Source of the DNA: Desulfotomaculum sp.
GTDB taxonomy: Bacteria; Bacillota; Desulfotomaculia; Desulfotomaculales; Ammonificaceae
NCBI GenBank assembly: GCA_012961725.1
Contig: DTYU01000101.1
Span: 1 to 15,093, forward strand
Direction of reading: 5' to 3'
DNA: 15,093 nt
The translations under genes and the position numbers were made by a program. Below the pieces are notes generated by a model, which saw only the letters and a program-made list of their open reading frames with translations, was not told the DNA's origin and did no database searches. Positions 1 through 5,395 of this stretch are shown piece by piece. Positions within the stretch are counted from its first letter, which is position 1. Each line of letters opens with the position of its first letter.

Positions 1-87
1 AGCTGGAACCGCCGTCCTGAACGTAAAAGGCAGGGTACTCAGCAGAGCCTTGTATCCTCCTGCCGGTCCGAAACTGAAAGCGGTGTT
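1..87 (-). promoter_or_regulatory. Structured 5' leader of an off-window gene (possibly rpsF)
   Basis: This is the predicted 5' untranslated region downstream of the promoter at 88-116. On the minus strand it can fold into two nested helices. The outer one pairs positions 80-84 with 8-12 (ACCGC with GCGGT). The inner one pairs 59-64 with 29-34 (GGCAGG with CCTGCC), and the Shine-Dalgarno-like AGGAGG at 55-60 touches the inner helix. No ATG, GTG or TTG start suited to that AGGAGG is present before the window ends. In many Clostridia the gene after DUF951 is rpsF, whose mRNA can carry an S6:S18-binding leader. That assignment is inference from gene order. Confidence 0.35.
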
Positions 88-116
88 ATTCTACCACAGG
101 AGACAAGCCTTGACAA
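88..116 (-). promoter_or_regulatory. Sigma-A promoter reading out of the left edge
   Basis: On the minus strand a -35 box TTGTCA (111-116) and a -10 box TAGAAT (88-93) are separated by exactly 17 bases. Each hexamer has one mismatch to consensus. The predicted start point is near position 81, at the foot of the helix in the leader. It lies about 80 bases past the DUF951 stop, so it starts a new transcription unit rather than relying on readthrough. Confidence 0.75.
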
Positions 117-196
117 GCGCCTTCTTTGTCTTCCAAGTCTGTCGTGATATTCCCACGGCGGGCAGAGAGCGTGCCTCTTGCACATCTTTTCGCTGT

Positions 197-388
197 CTAA
201 GTATGTCCCGGCGTCCTTTTGGTCTTCAGGCTCCTTAGGAATTTTTCCCTCGGGATAAGAATTACCCGCCCGCAGCCGCAGCACTTGAGGCGGATGTCGA
301 CCCCGGTTCGAAGGATCTCCCATTCCTCACAACCGCACGGGTGGCGTTTCCTCAAGTGTACGATTGTTCCCACTTGCAAATTGAGCAA
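197..388 (-). CDS. DUF951 family small protein
   Basis: A 63-residue protein matching the DUF951 family, found next to the parAB/rpsF region in many Firmicutes and of unknown biochemical function. The sequence shows the family layout: an N-terminal VGTIVHLRKRHPCG segment, a W-E-I-L-R-T-G-V-D stretch, then CCGCG and a basic tail. Cys18 with the later CCGC cluster suggests a small metal-binding or disulphide fold, but that is inference. Translation starts at TTG, supported by AAGGAGG seven bases upstream (minus strand, 396-402). The gene follows cvpA with a 100-base gap and is probably co-transcribed with it. That gap holds a GC-rich inverted repeat (416-421 with 439-444) enclosing GAACGTTC, without a T-run. 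Confidence 0.85.
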   Translation of the reverse strand: MLNLQVGTIVHLRKRHPCGCEEWEILRTGVDIRLKCCGCGRVILIPREKFLRSLKTKRTPGHT

Positions 389-488
389 GCCGCCACCTCC
401 TTATGAGACGGTCTCCGGCCCTGTCCTGAACGTTCTCCGGGCCGCCCCCGGGGATAACCCCACCTTTTCGTCCTTCGGGTTTCATCCT

Positions 489-1208
489 TCATCCTTTCCC
501 CATTCCCAGGCTTATCCCCGGCAAAAACCCGATTGCCACCCGCAACAAACCTTCGTAATAAGGAACCAGCACAGCCGTTTGGAGCGCCTGGGTCAAGAAA
601 TTCCCGTGCCCTCTAAAGTAACTGAGGAAATCCGCTGCATAGAACAAAAGCAGCACCAGCACCGCCCCGCCGATTACCCCATACGCAGTACCCAAGAGAA
701 TGCCCCCCGTTTTGTCGAGCGGCCGGAAGAACAGCCACTTGCGGAAAAAGGTCAAGTGGCTGCCGATGAAAAACCATAGGCGCTCGACCGCGACAAAGAG
801 CAGTATAAAAGCCCCCACATTGACAATTGCACATGCCAGGCCGTACCAGGGGTCAGTCCCGGCACCAGCCACGGGATGAATCGCCTCTACCCCGAACAAG
901 GCTGCGGATCCTTGAAAAAGAGGGGTGTTTAGAAGAAAAAGAGGGGTGTTTAGAAGCGGCGAGTCGTTGTTGACGTGTGTAACAGCAGCGGGCAGCTTAA
1001 AGATATTCGCCATCCATGTAGCGAGGATATCCGCTAAGTGCCATCGCTGCTCGATAAGATCACCGACCGCCCGGTGGTAACGGGCCGCCGCCAAGAAGGC
1101 GGCCGCTATTCCCGTAAGTCGGATGCAGCTTAAAACAAAGCCTGTCTTGAGCCCCCGATAGACGCCGCCCGCTAATATGAAAACCAAGACAGCATCCAGC
1201 CAGTTCAC
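489..1208 (-). CDS. CvpA family integral membrane protein
   Basis: A 239-residue membrane protein of the CvpA family, named for a colicin V production factor; its molecular role is unsettled. The N-terminus NWLDAVLVFILAGGVYRG is the family hallmark, and the FRPLDKTGGILLGTAYGVIGG segment near residues 165-185 is the conserved C-terminal half. Four hydrophobic segments are visible, roughly residues 3-20, 23-42, 126-150 and 172-195. GTG at 1206-1208 was chosen because GGAGG lies eight bases upstream and MNWLD is the usual family start. An earlier in-frame start at 1280 would add an unsupported, charged N-terminus. The loop between the halves contains a duplicated LLNTPLF heptapeptide from a 21-bp tandem repeat. 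The protein precedes DUF951 and is expressed from the promoter at 1381-1409. Confidence 0.85.
   Translation of the reverse strand: MNWLDAVLVFILAGGVYRGLKTGFVLSCIRLTGIAAAFLAAARYHRAVGDLIEQRWHLADILATWMANIFKLPAAVTHVNNDSPLLNTPLFLLNTPLFQGSAALFGVEAIHPVAGAGTDPWYGLACAIVNVGAFILLFVAVERLWFFIGSHLTFFRKWLFFRPLDKTGGILLGTAYGVIGGAVLVLLLFYAADFLSYFRGHGNFLTQALQTAVLVPYYEGLLRVAIGFLPGISLGMGKG
914..955. repeat. 21-bp tandem duplication inside cvpA
   Basis: Two exact, adjacent 21-bp copies (914-934 and 935-955) plus one further matching base. The unit is a multiple of three, so the reading frame is kept and the protein gains seven residues (LLNTPLF twice). The identity of the copies points to a recent slippage event in the extracytoplasmic or loop region of CvpA. 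Confidence 0.95.
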
Positions 1209-1302
1209 TTCTTCCGCCTCCGCTTCTTTAAGGTGCAAGGTTCGCGAAAGGCAGCCCGAACTCCTTTTTGTGCCCCACAAGCCCTACGCGCATGCATCCG
1301 CG

Positions 1303-1398
1303 CGCTGCCCGCCCCTTACTGTGCTGTTACGCCCGAGTGCCGCTGGCTGCGGACTGCTGTTTGCTCGCTGCCCGCCCTTTATCATACTATTACACCCG
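1303..1398. repeat. Degenerate direct repeat, 63-bp period
   Basis: A 33-base block starting CGCTGCCCGCCC at 1303 recurs at 1366. By hand alignment 26 of 33 positions match, and all seven differences are transitions. The second copy includes the -10 region of the cvpA promoter; the first does not keep the promoter hexamers. The 14-mer at 1297-1310, overlapping the first copy, also occurs exactly at 7251-7264 upstream of rsmG. Confidence 0.7.
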
Positions 1399-1409
1399 TC
1401 GCGTGTTAA
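1381..1409 (-). promoter_or_regulatory. Sigma-A promoter for cvpA-DUF951
   Basis: Minus strand: -35 TTAACA (1404-1409), a 17-base spacer, and -10 TATGAT (1381-1386). Each hexamer differs from consensus at one position. The predicted transcript has a leader of about 165 bases before the cvpA GTG, containing both copies of the GC-rich repeat. Confidence 0.6.
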
Positions 1410-1466
1410 GCGCAATGGCTGCAATGCGAATTTATGCGCAAAAAATATGTATTAAGGTAGAAACGG

Positions 1467-1496
1467 GCATAAAGGCGCCGTCGACCGGCAATAAAT
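1467..1496 (+). promoter_or_regulatory. Possible sigma-F/sigma-G type promoter for yyaC
   Basis: GCATA (1467-1471) and GGCAATAAAT (1487-1496) are 15 bases apart, which resembles the forespore sigma-F pattern (GYATA, about 15 bases, GGnnAnAnTR). The last two -10 positions do not match. A forespore promoter would suit a spore-associated gene. The predicted leader to yyaC is about 110 bases. The match is weak, and no better sigma-A candidate was found for yyaC. Confidence 0.3.
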
Positions 1497-1615
1497 ATAT
1501 TAGTTTTACCAGTAGGGATCGTTGGAAGTTGTAAAAGCCGCCGAAGCTTAGTGCCAGTTCACAGCGTCCACAACTTCTAAACCTTCCTTCAAGGGTACGG
1601 CAAGGGGTGGATTGC

Positions 1616-2233
1616 ATGGAGGAATACCCCGCGATCACTCACGTTACGGCAGAAGCTATACCGCCGAAGTTCCGCGTTTACTATGACGAACCGGCTGCCG
1701 CGATGCTTATCGCAGGAAGCATGCGTGAGCGCATGCACCTGTATGACTTAAGCACGGACAGGCCGCGCGTGATTTTGTGTATCGGTACCGACCGCTCTAC
1801 CGGCGACTCGCTCGGTCCGCTTGTGGGAAGCAAGGTTGCAGCGCTGAACAACCGGCATTATCACGTATACGGAACCTTGGCGGAGCCCGTGCATGCCGCA
1901 AATCTTAAGGAGAAACTGCGGGAGATTTCCCTTCGCCACCGGAACGCTTTGATCTTCGCCGTCGATGCCTCGCTGGGATACCCCGAGAACGTCGGCGCCA
2001 TCAATGTAGGGATGGGTCCGCTTATTCCCGGAGCGGGGGTTAACAAGTCTTTACCTCCCGTAGGGCACATACATATTACCGCGGTCGTAAACGTCGGGGG
2101 GTTTATGGAATATGTAGTCCTTCAAAACACCCGCCTCAGCGTCGTAATGCGCCAGGCGGAGGTGATCGCGGATGCCTTCCTGAGACTGGCAGAGGAAGAA
2201 AAGGGGCCGGAGCAACCGCTTACGACCTGTTAA
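1616..2233 (+). CDS. yyaC: YyaC family (DUF1256) spore-associated GPR-like protein
   Basis: A 205-residue protein of the YyaC/DUF1256 family, related in fold to the GPR germination protease and found in endospore formers. The conserved features are present: CIGTDRSTGDSLGPLVG (about residues 55-71), VYGTLAEPVHAANL, FAVDASLGYPENVG, and the long GAGVNKSLPPVGHIHITAVVNVGGF block. The acidic residues in GTDRSTGD and VDASLG are where GPR-type active-site aspartates would be expected, but whether YyaC is a working peptidase is not established. ATG 1616 was chosen for the AAGGGGTGG six bases upstream; an in-frame GTG at 1607 is possible. It is the only gene pointing toward the origin and is divergent from cvpA. 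Sporulation ability of the host is inferred largely from this gene. Confidence 0.9.
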   Translation: MEEYPAITHVTAEAIPPKFRVYYDEPAAAMLIAGSMRERMHLYDLSTDRPRVILCIGTDRSTGDSLGPLVGSKVAALNNRHYHVYGTLAEPVHAANLKEKLREISLRHRNALIFAVDASLGYPENVGAINVGMGPLIPGAGVNKSLPPVGHIHITAVVNVGGFMEYVVLQNTRLSVVMRQAEVIADAFLRLAEEEKGPEQPLTTC

Positions 2234-2326
2234 CGACGGGTGGCTTGTGTTCGGGAAGTGACGTAACCAGCAAAGTCCTAAGGAGTACCGAGCCTGCCTA
2301 TAGCAGCCGCCTACCCGCTCCAAGAC

Positions 2327-2351
2327 AAAAAGGCGGACATTCCTGCCCGCC
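2327..2351 (-). terminator. Rho-independent terminator of ykuS
   Basis: On the minus strand an 8-bp stem (2344-2351 with 2332-2339, one G-U pair) closes a GGAA tetraloop of the stable GNRA class. It is followed directly by five T's (2327-2331). It lies seven bases past the ykuS stop. On the plus strand the same hairpin lies about 100 bases after yyaC but is followed by a poor T-tract, so it probably ends the minus-strand transcript only. Confidence 0.85.
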
Positions 2352-2358
2352 CCCAGTT

Positions 2359-2598
2359 CTATCTTTTCCTTAGAGAGGCCTTTACCGCATCAAGAACCTC
2401 TGCGGGGGATTTCCCGCGGGCGTCGATTACCGGCCCGTTGAAGGTTACGTCCTGAATATTCAGCATGTTTTTCTGCGCCCCGTCCGTGACTAAGGCCACC
2501 GCCCCGGCCGCATCCTCCGGGTGAACCACTTCAAACCCTTCCTGCCGCAAGATCGCTTTCATGCTGGACAGTCCTTCGTCAACCGCCACTTTAGGCAC
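2359..2598 (-). CDS. YkuS family (UPF0180) small protein
   Basis: A 79-residue protein of the YkuS/UPF0180 family, of unknown function. It begins PKVAVDEGLSSMKAILRQEGFEVV, contains a central DGAQKNMLNIQDVTFNGPVIDARGKSP block, and ends in a short basic helix. The pattern of an N-terminal alpha/beta unit and a conserved N-x-x-D/G-P-V-I-D-A-x-G motif is typical, and the length is normal for the family. Translation starts at GTG, backed by GGAGG seven bases upstream. It is the last gene of the minus-strand cluster and is followed at once by a terminator. The 252-base gap upstream contains a sigma-G-like promoter and a degenerate repeat, so it may be transcribed separately from the phosphoribosyltransferase gene. 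Confidence 0.85.
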   Translation of the reverse strand: MPKVAVDEGLSSMKAILRQEGFEVVHPEDAAGAVALVTDGAQKNMLNIQDVTFNGPVIDARGKSPAEVLDAVKASLRKR

Positions 2599-2640
2599 AA
2601 AACCACCTCCAATGCACGGAGATTCTTTTCGTTAGCAGCC

Positions 2641-2770
2641 AAGACCGTTCTTTGTCACAAGGCCACAATTTGAATCTTCTCACACAAAAGCTCGCAAAGA
2701 CACAAGGCTTTCTTCTTTTTTGGGCAGTCCCTTTGTGCGCTGCGTGACTTCTCTGAGTCTTTGTGTTGTT
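2641..2770. repeat. Degenerate 'cacaaag/cgcaaag' imperfect inverted repeat
   Basis: This stretch is full of CACAAAG/CGCAAAG words and their complements: TTTGTCACAAGG, CACACAAAAGCTCGCAAAGACACAAGG in two overlapping pieces around 2681-2707, and CCTTTGTGCGC plus GTCTTTGTGTTG around 2730-2768. The two halves form a broken inverted repeat around a T-rich centre. It resembles the dispersed non-coding repeats with the core 'gcaaagacgcaaag' that I know from several bacterial genomes. No reading frame spans it. Confidence 0.5.
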
Positions 2771-2807
2771 TAGGTGATCATTATTAATTTTTTGGGGTGC
2801 TTGGATA

Positions 2808-2837
2808 TAGTATGGACTTTATTGCCATGATCTATGC
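2808..2837 (-). promoter_or_regulatory. Sigma-G-like forespore promoter upstream of ykuS
   Basis: Minus strand: GCATA (2833-2837), 18 bases, CATACTA (2808-2814). This fits the Bacillus sigma-G consensus (about GHATR, 17-18 bases, CATnHTA) at every specified position. The predicted start point is about 200 bases upstream of the ykuS GTG, and the leader would include the degenerate repeat. I found no small spore-protein gene in that leader, so ykuS is the only visible target. Confidence 0.45.
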
Positions 2838-2850
2838 AGGGACCAGCGTT

Positions 2851-3489
2851 TCAAGCGGCCGGACCGAGTTCTTTCAGGAGGGAGATCACCTCTTGGTCTG
2901 ACGTCTGTTCAAAATGATAATAAAACTGGCCTACAGCCATGAAAATCTCCGGCACGAGCAAGCAGACCAACTCGTCCACCTCGGGGCGCAGGAGGTCAAG
3001 GGTATCCGGCGGTGCCACGGGTACGGCCAAGACTATTCTTTCCGGATCCGCCTTCCGGAGGGAACGTAATGCTGCCGTAACCGTGAAACCCGTGGCAATC
3101 CCGTCGTCGGTAAGGATTATTGTGCGGCTGTGCCACGACATAACGGGTTTGTCGCCGCGGTACAGGCGCATGCGCCGGTTGGTCTCTGCAACCGCCTCTG
3201 CCACTAATTTGTCTTTCGCCGCCTGTGTAAGGGAGAAGTGACGGAGAAGCTCTTCGTTGAAAATGGCCGTCCCGTCCTGGGTTACCGCACCGATCGCCAA
3301 CTCCGGGTTATAGGGTGCGCCGATCTTCCGCGGGATGATGATATCAAGCGGCAGGCCCAGCGCCCGTGCTATTTCGGCGCCTACCACCACACCTCCCCGG
3401 GGGATGGCAAGCACCAGCCCTTTTGGATACTCTCTCCCTGTGAGGCGTTCCGCCAGTCGGCGTCCGGCGTCCACCCGGTCTGCAAACAT
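2851..3489 (-). CDS. Phosphoribosyltransferase-fold protein
   Basis: A 212-residue type I phosphoribosyltransferase-fold protein. The PRPP-binding loop IILTDDGIATGFT lies at residues 124-136 with its paired aspartates (128-129). Other family features are LAIPRGGVVVGAEIA near 27-41 and a KIGAPYNPELAIGAV segment near 55-69. This pattern is that of the broad family annotated 'phosphoribosyltransferase', often called predicted, and not of a specific purine or pyrimidine salvage enzyme. The substrate is unknown. ATG with GGGAGG eight bases upstream supports the start. It follows the DUF4446 gene by 56 bases on the same strand and may belong to the extended par operon, though no functional link to segregation is known. 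Confidence 0.88.
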   Translation of the reverse strand: MFADRVDAGRRLAERLTGREYPKGLVLAIPRGGVVVGAEIARALGLPLDIIIPRKIGAPYNPELAIGAVTQDGTAIFNEELLRHFSLTQAAKDKLVAEAVAETNRRMRLYRGDKPVMSWHSRTIILTDDGIATGFTVTAALRSLRKADPERIVLAVPVAPPDTLDLLRPEVDELVCLLVPEIFMAVGQFYYHFEQTSDQEVISLLKELGPAA

Positions 3490-3545
3490 CCCGTTTACCT
3501 CCCGTTGAGTATCCTGTCCGATCCTTTAGCAAAAATGTAACTGCG

Positions 3546-4043
3546 CTAACCGTTCGCGCGCGCCTCTCTCAGCACTTCCTCTTCCTCCGTTGAAACACGT
3601 GTCGCCGGGGCGCCCTTTGTAACCTTCTTGGCGTACATCCGCGTCTCTTCACGTCCGTAAAGGCTGGTGAGTATAACTCCGTTTCCCTCCCCGTCGAGGA
3701 GCACCATGCTAAAGCTGAGGTCGCTTCCCACGTCGTGAAAGGCGTTGAATCGCTTCACCACCGGCGTCCGTGTACACCTCCGCAGCAGCAGGGAGAACCT
3801 TTCCTGCTCCGCGCTTAAGGCGTCAATGCGTCTTTCCAGACGATCAAGACCGCCAACCGCCTTTTCTAAGTTCAGCAAGAACTCATCGTCTCGGGCAAAT
3901 CTGTTGAGTAGCCTCCAGCGGCGGTCCAGGGCGGCCATTTTTAGTCCGTTCAGTATGCCAAGGGCGAAAGCCAGGAAGGCCAAAAGGACGCCACCGCTCA
4001 GCACAAAACCCCCGTAGCGCGAACAGAACTCTTCAATTCCCAA
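3546..4043 (-). CDS. DUF4446 family membrane-anchored protein
   Basis: A 165-residue protein of the DUF4446 family, which is typically encoded next to parAB in Clostridia and has no known function. One hydrophobic segment at about residues 12-34 is followed by a basic patch, which suggests an anchor with the bulk of the protein in the cytoplasm. Residues 50-90 are charged and likely form a coiled coil (LEKAVGGLDRLERRIDALSAEQERF). The C-terminal domain contains the family's conserved RFNAFHDVGSDLSFSMVLLD and a GNGVILTSLYGREETRMYAK stretch near residues 98-140. Translation starts at TTG with a GGAGGAGG ten bases upstream, a slightly long spacing. It lies 109 bases after the LAGLIDADG gene. Confidence 0.87.
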   Translation of the reverse strand: MGIEEFCSRYGGFVLSGGVLLAFLAFALGILNGLKMAALDRRWRLLNRFARDDEFLLNLEKAVGGLDRLERRIDALSAEQERFSLLLRRCTRTPVVKRFNAFHDVGSDLSFSMVLLDGEGNGVILTSLYGREETRMYAKKVTKGAPATRVSTEEEEVLREARANG

Positions 4044-4152
4044 CTTCGTTTTTCCTCCTCCGGAAACAAATCTGCCGCCGAGACGCCAGGAACGCCATGC
4101 ACCAAGAAAATAAACGGCAGGAAAAAATATCCATCCCTGACCAGCGGCGACT

Positions 4153-4479
4153 CTACCTCTTGAGCACCGGGTAATCGGCTACCATCTTCTGCAGGCGGGC
4201 ATGCGTGGGCGGGTCTATCGCTGCGAGCCTGACAAGGTCTATCTGGTTAAGGAGTTCCTTTAACGCCGTGCCGCGAACCATCCATTGGTAGTAAGCACGG
4301 CCGCCGTGGTGGTATGGTCCGTAAAGTCTTGAACCCGGGACCGTTGCAAGTAACCAGGAGAATAGCTGCTCATGGCGGGTATGCATTCTGAGCGTTACCT
4401 GCGCCTGCCGGCCGTCGCCGCCGAAGTGACCTTCGCCGATTAGCAGCCCGAGGAGGAGCCCCCTTGTAAAGTCATCCAT
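4153..4479 (-). CDS. Stand-alone LAGLIDADG-type protein overlapping parB
   Basis: A 108-residue protein with one LAGLIDADG-like motif near its N-terminus: RGLLLGLLIGEGHFGGDG at residues 6-23. The acidic residue in GEGH (Glu16) sits where homing endonucleases carry the metal-binding acid. The next segment, QVTLRMHTRHEQLFSWLLATV, matches the beta-strand/helix pattern of the fold, as do the later YYQWMVRG and a helix. It is shorter than known single-motif endonucleases such as I-CreI (about 163 residues). It lies in no intron or intein, which suggests a domesticated, possibly DNA-binding, copy like the one in WhiA; that is inference. ATG 4479 overlaps the parB stop (ATGGATGA), implying translational coupling; a GTG at 4494 is an alternative start. 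Confidence 0.7.
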   Translation of the reverse strand: MDDFTRGLLLGLLIGEGHFGGDGRQAQVTLRMHTRHEQLFSWLLATVPGSRLYGPYHHGGRAYYQWMVRGTALKELLNQIDLVRLAAIDPPTHARLQKMVADYPVLKR

Positions 4480-5395
4480 CTCGACCTGTTTCACCGTCAG
4501 GTTTCACGTGAAACTTTGCCAGCCGTTCTATAAACTCGCTTATTTCCGCTTTATCCCGGAAAGAAATCTCCAGCCGCCACCGCTTCCGCACCAGCCGAAA
4601 AGCAACCTTCTTTTCAAACGCCCGCGACAAGGCAGATGCTGCCGCCGTTATTTCTTCGTCGGCAGCCACATCTTCCCTAACGCTCTCTTCCGCCGCCGCC
4701 CGTGTCTCCCCGCAGCTCAGGCCATCCCGGCGCCCGGCCGCTTCCTGCCGTTTCACTGCCTCTTCCACCTCTCGCACCGAAAGCCCCTCTGCCGCCGCCT
4801 TCTCTGCAAGGCTTTCCTGTGCCGCTAAACTGCGCAGGCCAAGCAGCGCCCTCGCGTGGCCCGCGGTCAATCTGCCTGTCTTCAGCAGCACCAATACCTT
4901 AGCCGGCAGGCTTAAAAGCCGCAGCGCATTCCCTACCGCCGCACGGCTCTTGCCGACCTGGCGGGCAACCTCTTCCTGCGTTAGCTCAAACTCCTCGATC
5001 AGCCTCTGAAATGCCGTCGCCTCCTCGAGCGGATTCAGGTTCTCCCGCTGTAGGTTTTCCACCAAAAGAGCGACCGCGCTTTTTGCCTCGTCGTAATCCC
5101 GGACCAGCGCGGGGATCTTCTGCCAACCGAGCAGCTTGCACGCACGCCACCTTCTCTCCCCCGCCACCATCTCATAGCCCTTCCCTATCCGCCGCACCAC
5201 TATTGGCTGCAGGAGCCCGTGCTCCTTGATAGAAGCCGCCAGCTCTGCGATGCCCTCTTCGTCCCAATTCTCCCGTGCCTGGCGCCGGTTTGCCTGGATC
5301 TGTGCCATCTCGATCTGCCGCAGTTCCTCCCCCGCCTCAGAAACCACCGGGATTAGCGCGTCGAGTCCCCGCCCGAGCCCCCTTGACTTAACCAT
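4472..5395 (-). CDS. parB: ParB/Spo0J chromosome-partitioning protein
   Basis: A 307-residue ParB. It binds parS, uses CTP to load and slide as a clamp on DNA, stimulates ParA, and recruits condensin in characterised relatives. Features in order: N-terminal GLGRGLDALIP (residues 6-16), the ParA-contact segment; a ParB/Srx domain with the nucleotide-binding arginine motif GERRWRA at 79-85 and ENLQREN at 113-119; a helix-turn-helix at about 138-162 (LTQEEVARQVGKS); GHARALLGL near 179; a low-complexity acidic/alanine linker around 200-255; and a C-terminal dimerisation domain. The ATG overlaps the parA stop by eight bases, so the two are translationally coupled. A parS site is embedded in the codons for FHVK close to the C-terminus. 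Confidence 0.97.
   Translation of the reverse strand: MVKSRGLGRGLDALIPVVSEAGEELRQIEMAQIQANRRQARENWDEEGIAELAASIKEHGLLQPIVVRRIGKGYEMVAGERRWRACKLLGWQKIPALVRDYDEAKSAVALLVENLQRENLNPLEEATAFQRLIEEFELTQEEVARQVGKSRAAVGNALRLLSLPAKVLVLLKTGRLTAGHARALLGLRSLAAQESLAEKAAAEGLSVREVEEAVKRQEAAGRRDGLSCGETRAAAEESVREDVAADEEITAAASALSRAFEKKVAFRLVRKRWRLEISFRDKAEISEFIERLAKFHVKPDGETGRDG
4500..4515. promoter_or_regulatory. parS centromere-like site
   Basis: Positions 4501-4514 read GTTTCACGTGAAAC, a perfect 14-bp palindrome identical to the core of the Bacillus parS consensus TGTTTCACGTGAAACA. Only the two outermost bases differ. It lies inside the 3' end of parB, as one parS site lies within spo0J in Bacillus subtilis. 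A separate half-site, TGTTTCAC, lies six bases away at 4487-4494. Confidence 0.92.

Larger units (their letters stand above)
1209..1615. other. Intergenic region between divergent cvpA and yyaC
   Basis: No convincing gene is seen in these 407 bases. They hold the cvpA promoter (1381-1409), a degenerate repeat of 63-bp period (1303-1335 and 1366-1398), a possible forespore-type promoter for yyaC (1467-1496) and an 8-bp perfect inverted repeat GAAGTTGT (1525-1532) with ACAACTTC (1570-1577), separated by 37 bases. The short open frames here are GC-rich, low-complexity readings of the repeat and resemble no protein I recognise. Confidence 0.7.

Noticed and set aside
39..323. 94-residue minus-strand open frame
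   Set aside because: Overlaps the DUF951 gene and the promoter at 88-116, has no family resemblance, and runs through the leader.
416..444. GC-rich inverted repeat between cvpA and DUF951 as a terminator
   Set aside because: The stem CGGCCC/GGGCCG has a 17-base loop and no T-run after it, so it is not a rho-independent terminator; at most a leader hairpin.
219..779. 186-residue plus-strand open frame
   Set aside because: It lies antisense to cvpA and DUF951, has no recognisable domain and is rich in Pro, Gln and Arg, as expected of a shadow frame.
3588..3603. CACGTG with flanking GAAA near the DUF4446 3' end
   Set aside because: Only about 9 of 16 parS positions match and the arms are not palindromic.
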